Shown piece after piece: positions 59,902 to 64,000 of a stretch of 64,000 bases of DNA (positions are counted from its first letter, which is position 1; each line of letters starts with the position of its first letter). This DNA comes from Alphaproteobacteria bacterium (GTDB lineage Bacteria; Pseudomonadota; Alphaproteobacteria; UBA8366; GCA-2717185), in the NCBI GenBank assembly GCA_012103325.1, contig WLWY01000001.1, forward strand, positions 1,572,986 through 1,636,985. The letters run 5' to 3'. A model generated the notes under the pieces. That model had not been told where the DNA came from. It saw only the letters and a list, made by a program, of their open reading frames with translations, and did no database searches. The position numbers and the translations under genes are program-made.

Positions 59902-62245
59902 CGTCGCTATGGTCCCCAACCAGGACTTCGCGCTTGCCGACATGGTTCGCCTGGCTGACGACGCCTTCTTTCTCCATCGTCTCGATAATCCGGGCGGCAC
60001 GGTTGTAGCCGATCTGCAAATGCCGTTGGATGAAGCTCGTGGACGCCTTGCCTTCGCGCGCCACCAGTGCGACCGCGCGGTCGTAAAGTTCATCGCCGGT
60101 TTTTTCCGGTTCCTCGAAACTGCCAAAGTCGCCGCCCATGTCTTCGTCCGTGATGGCATCTATATAGGCAGGCGCACCTTGCGATTTAAGGAAGCGCACG
60201 ACGGATTCGACTTCCATGTCGTGCACGAAGGGCCCGTGAACCCGCGTGACACGGCCGCCGCCGGCCATATACAGCATATCGCCCTGGCCGAGCAGCTGTT
60301 CGGCGCCCTGTTCGCCCAGGATCGTCCGGCTGTCGACTTTCGAGGTGACCTGAAAGCTGATTCGCGTCGGGAAGTTGGCCTTGATCGTGCCCGTGACGAC
60401 GTCGACCGAGGGCCGCTGCGTCGCCATGATCAGGTGTATACCGGCGGCGCGGGCCATTTGCGCGAGGCGCTGGATGGCGCCTTCGATATCCTTGCCCGCG
60501 ACCATCATCAGGTCCGCCATTTCGTCGACGACGACGACGATCAAGGGCAGCGAGGACAAGTCGAGCGGCTGCTCTTCGATGATCGGCCTGCCGGTTTCCG
60601 GATCGAAGCCGGTTTGTACCTTTCGGGTCAGAACCTCGCCGTTTTTTCGCGCTTCCGCGACCCGCTTGTTGTAGCCCTCGACATTGCGGACGCCGAGTTT
60701 GGACATCGAGCGGTAGCGCGATTCCATTTCCTGGACGGTCCATTTCAGCGCGACGACCGCCCGCTTCGGATCGGTGACTACCGGGGCGATGAGGTGCGGG
60801 ATATCGTCGTAGATCGACAATTCCAGCATTTTCGGGTCGATCATGATGAACTTGCACTCGTCCGGCGATAGACGGTACAGCAAGGACAGAATCATCGCGT
60901 TCAGCGCGACGGACTTACCCGACCCGGTGGTGCCTGCGATCAGCAAATGCGGCATGCGGGCGAGATCGATAATTACCGGCAGTCCGCCGATGTCCTTGCC
61001 CGCGACCAGCGGCAGCTTGGCCCGCGATTCCTCGAAGGCGCTGGATGCCAGCATCTCGCGGAGATAGACCGTTTCCCGTCTCGCGTTGGGCAGTTCGATG
61101 CCGATGACGCTGCGCCCGGGAACCGTGGCGATGCGCACGGAAATCGCGCTCATCGAGCGGGCGATATCGTCGGAAAGACCGATCACGCGGCTGGTTTTTG
61201 TGCCGGGCGCCGGTTCTAACTCGTACAGGGTCACGACGGGGCCTGGACGGACCTTGACGATTTCACCACGCACGCCGAAATCTTCCAGAACGCCGATCAG
61301 GAGGCGTGCATTCTGCTGCAGCGATTCTTCGTTCAGCGCCGTGCCGCCGGTTTGAGTCTCCGGCGAGTCGTCCAGCAGATCGAGTGGCGGGAGCTGGCTG
61401 TCGCCGGCCGGGCGGACGAGTTCCAGGCTGCGTTGACGCTGGGCTGTGGCCTTTTTGCCTTGTATCGGCACATTTTCCTTGGGCTGGACCAGATCGGGCT
61501 TTACGGCACGCGGCTGGGGCGCCGAATCGAGAACCGGTTCGATACGCTCTGTCGGCGTCGAGAGTTTTCGGCCCGTCTCGGTGACGAGCCTGCCGATCGC
61601 CTGGCGCAAACGATCCATTTGCTGCGTGGCGCCGCGCGCATACGCGGCGAGCCCGATGGCGCTTTGCGCCCCGCTACGCCACTCGGCGCCGCTGAACCCG
61701 ATGACATATACGAGAGCGGAAACGGCGATCAGCGTCGCGACGAGGCCGATCAGCCAGGGTTCGGCCGCGATGGGACCGCTCCGCGCCAAATCGACGAGGC
61801 TGTTCAGGGACCACGCGCCGGTATATCCGCCCAACCCTGCGCCTAGCGGCCAGGCTTCCGGCGCACGCAGCGCAGCCAACGCGACCGCTGCAGCGAGCAA
61901 TCCGACGGGAAGCAATGCAATGCGCAGCCAGGGCTGTTTCAGCGTATGCTCCCGCCAGATACGCCAACCCCAGCCGACTGCTACTGGGGCCAGCAAAGCA
62001 CCGGCAAGACCGAGCGACTGCAGCATCATGTCGCTGACATAGGCGCCGGCATGGCCCAGAAGATTTTGCACGGGCGCGCCCGTCGCGGTGTTCAGCGAGG
62101 GGTCGGAGGGATGGTAACTCATCAAGGCGGCCAGCAGCGCGACGGCAGCGGCGATCAAGGCCAATCCGAATCCCTGGGCCGTCTTTTCACGGAGGAACTG
62201 TTCGGCTCCGGCGGGTAGAAATGCCGCTTTTCTGCGTGCTGCCAT
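59894..62245 (-). CDS. ftsK: DNA translocase FtsK
   Basis: N-terminal TM helices; PHLLIAGTTGSGKSVALNAMILSLLYR; FIMIDPKMLELSIYDDIPHLIAPVVTDPKRA; C-terminal gamma domain STSFIQRHLQIGYNRAARIIETME. Confidence 0.97.
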   Translation of the reverse strand: MAARRKAAFLPAGAEQFLREKTAQGFGLALIAAAVALLAALMSYHPSDPSLNTATGAPVQNLLGHAGAYVSDMMLQSLGLAGALLAPVAVGWGWRIWREHTLKQPWLRIALLPVGLLAAAVALAALRAPEAWPLGAGLGGYTGAWSLNSLVDLARSGPIAAEPWLIGLVATLIAVSALVYVIGFSGAEWRSGAQSAIGLAAYARGATQQMDRLRQAIGRLVTETGRKLSTPTERIEPVLDSAPQPRAVKPDLVQPKENVPIQGKKATAQRQRSLELVRPAGDSQLPPLDLLDDSPETQTGGTALNEESLQQNARLLIGVLEDFGVRGEIVKVRPGPVVTLYELEPAPGTKTSRVIGLSDDIARSMSAISVRIATVPGRSVIGIELPNARRETVYLREMLASSAFEESRAKLPLVAGKDIGGLPVIIDLARMPHLLIAGTTGSGKSVALNAMILSLLYRLSPDECKFIMIDPKMLELSIYDDIPHLIAPVVTDPKRAVVALKWTVQEMESRYRSMSKLGVRNVEGYNKRVAEARKNGEVLTRKVQTGFDPETGRPIIEEQPLDLSSLPLIVVVVDEMADLMMVAGKDIEGAIQRLAQMARAAGIHLIMATQRPSVDVVTGTIKANFPTRISFQVTSKVDSRTILGEQGAEQLLGQGDMLYMAGGGRVTRVHGPFVHDMEVESVVRFLKSQGAPAYIDAITDEDMGGDFGSFEEPEKTGDELYDRAVALVAREGKASTSFIQRHLQIGYNRAARIIETMEKEGVVSQANHVGKREVLVGDHSDVA

Positions 62246-62264
62246 CGTCAATTCCCTTCTTTCA

Positions 62265-63479
62265 TCACGCGCCGAGACACTCGGCAATCCGTGTCAGACC
62301 TTCCTCGGCGTCTTGCAAATCATGCACCAAAGCGACCCGGATGTAGGATCTGCCGGGATTTTTTCCCGTCTCTGGATCAGGGTAGGAAAAGTAGGCGCCG
62401 GGAATCGTCTTCACGGCATAATCGCGCCAAAGGTCGCGTGCTACCGCTTCGCCGTCGCCGACATCGAGCCACAAGAAAAAGCCGGCAGGCGGTTTGTAAA
62501 ATCCTGTGCGGTTGCCAAGTTTCCGCTCCGCGAGGTCGAAAAGCTTTTCGTAATGCGCCCGGATTTGTTCAGCGTGCGTGTCTTCCCGCCATAGTGCTGC
62601 ACTTGCCGCAAGGATCGGCAACGGCACGACGGCACCGCCAGTGCTGCGTAGCATGTAGAAGGCGTCCATCAGCTCTGGGGCGCCAACCACGAAACCGCTG
62701 CGGAGGCCGGCGCCGCTCGAGCGTTTCGACAGCGAGTGGAATACCGCGACGTTGTCCAGTGAGCCGCCCGATGCCGCGCAGGCTTCGAGAGCCCCGGTCG
62801 GTGGGTCGCCGCGGTATATTTCGGCATAGCATTCGTCGAAGGCGATGATGAAATCATAGCGCCGCGCCAAGCCAATGAGCCGGGACAGATATTCCTGGTT
62901 GGCAACCGTGCCCTGCGGGTTCGACGGATTACACAGATAGATCAGCGCCGTGCGCGCCAGAATGTCGGCGGAGACGCCTTCGAAATCGGGAAGAAAATTA
63001 TTCTCTGCCGTTGCCGGAACGAGCACGGGTTCCGCGCCGGACATCACGGCCGCACCCTTGTAGACGTGATAGGTCGGGTTGGACATCAGTACGGCCGGCT
63101 GCTTGCCATCGGGCCAATCTTCCGGCCCCGGTACGGCGAGCTGCGCCATTTGGAAGATACCTTCCTTCGTGCCGGGCAGAGGCAGCAGTTGGCGCGCGGG
63201 CTCGATCATACCTTGTGGCAGCCGGTACCGCCGCGATAACCAACCGGCCGCGGCGTCCCGGAACTCAGCCGTACCGCGCGCGCTGGGGTAACGGTTCCAC
63301 AGGTCCTGTGTTTCATCCAGGGTTCGTGCGACAAAATCCGGCTGTGGCAGTTGCGGTTCGCCGAGATGCATCAGCAACGGCTTCAGGCCCGCCGGCGGCT
63401 CGACATCGGCCAACAGCGTGGCAAGCCTTTGGAACGGGTAGTCGAACAGATGATCGAGGCGGCTGTTCTTCATTTTCAA
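62265..63479 (-). CDS. PLP-dependent class I/II aminotransferase
   Basis: LMHLGEPQLPQPDFV; RYPSARGTAEFRDAAAGWL; YLCNPSNPQGTVA; FHSLSKRSSGAGLRSGFVVG. Confidence 0.93.
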   Translation of the reverse strand: MKMKNSRLDHLFDYPFQRLATLLADVEPPAGLKPLLMHLGEPQLPQPDFVARTLDETQDLWNRYPSARGTAEFRDAAAGWLSRRYRLPQGMIEPARQLLPLPGTKEGIFQMAQLAVPGPEDWPDGKQPAVLMSNPTYHVYKGAAVMSGAEPVLVPATAENNFLPDFEGVSADILARTALIYLCNPSNPQGTVANQEYLSRLIGLARRYDFIIAFDECYAEIYRGDPPTGALEACAASGGSLDNVAVFHSLSKRSSGAGLRSGFVVGAPELMDAFYMLRSTGGAVVPLPILAASAALWREDTHAEQIRAHYEKLFDLAERKLGNRTGFYKPPAGFFLWLDVGDGEAVARDLWRDYAVKTIPGAYFSYPDPETGKNPGRSYIRVALVHDLQDAEEGLTRIAECLGA

Positions 63480-63652
63480 TCTCGGAAGCCGCGTCCGCCC
63501 TTTGTATTGTTCACTTACTTCGTGTTTCTAAGATATCGGATATGAAAACTAAACGTAACCAACTGATACTAGGTATAGAAGCAGTAAAACTCAAGCATGC
63601 ATCTTCAACATATGGGGCTTCACCGCAGATGTGCCGTAAGGTCGTGCCGAAC

Positions 63653-63682
63653 AAAAAAAGGGGGGACCCAATAGGCCCCCCT
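63653..63682 (-). terminator. Rho-independent terminator downstream of amt
   Basis: Minus strand GGGGGGCCTATTGGGTCCCCCC followed by TTTTTTT. Confidence 0.85.
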
Positions 63683-63706
63683 TGCGAAGTCATGGGCGGA
63701 ATGGCG

Positions 63707-64000
63707 CTACTGAACCACTTCTCCATGCAGATTGATGTCCAGTCCTTCGATCTCGGCTTCCTCTTCGACGCGGAGACCGACGATCATGTCGACAATCTTG
63801 AGGATGATCGCGGTTGCGATCGCGGAATAGGCGATCGTTGAAAGGATGCCGATGAACTGCGTCCAAACCTGCCCCGGATTGCCTTCCAGCATGCCCGCGG
63901 TGCCGCCGATTGCTTCGACGGCGAAGACGCCGGTCAGGAGCGCGCCGACGATGCCGCCGATTCCGTGCACGCCGAAGACGTCCAGTGAGTCGTCGTAGCC
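63707..64000 (-). CDS. amt: Ammonium transporter, C-terminal part (5' end beyond window)
   Basis: DDSLDVFGVHGIGGIVGALLTGVFA ... cytoplasmic tail GLRVEEEAEIEGLDINLHGE. Confidence 0.95.
   Translation of the reverse strand, partial: GYDDSLDVFGVHGIGGIVGALLTGVFAVEAIGGTAGMLEGNPGQVWTQFIGILSTIAYSAIATAIILKIVDMIVGLRVEEEAEIEGLDINLHGEVVQ

Overview
64-kb window of a GC-rich alphaproteobacterial chromosome, probably Rhodospirillales-like. It is almost entirely core or housekeeping DNA: ccrM-rnhB, recR-ybaB-dnaX-ffs(4.5S RNA), nudC-pheA-kdsB-cytochrome c-hisN, yejABEF, zapE-mdh-sucCDAB, proC, hldD-lgt-midA-pgeF, prs-rplY-pth-ychF, mtnP, xth, lolA-ftsK-aminotransferase, and the 3' end of amt. I found no prophage, IS element, CRISPR array, tRNA or rRNA. 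I do not see a clear new multigene defence or biosynthetic system, and I do not claim one. The most interesting signals are small: (i) a perfect alphaproteobacterial LexA/SOS-type box (GTTC-N7-GTTC) directly upstream of a SplB-related radical SAM gene; (ii) a histone-H1-like (APAKKK)n tail on malate dehydrogenase, with a second basic tail on SucA encoded in the same gene block; (iii) a degenerate class III nucleotidyl-cyclase-like protein; (iv) paired GANTC sites in the ccrM leader; (v) a 32-aa PglD/NeuD-like micro-ORF coupled to a LegB-like dehydratase; (vi) convergent stop codons embedded in perfect palindromes; (vii) an internally duplicated lipoprotein; (viii) structured leaders and a candidate intergenic sRNA. 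All family calls come from reading motifs; no database search was run.
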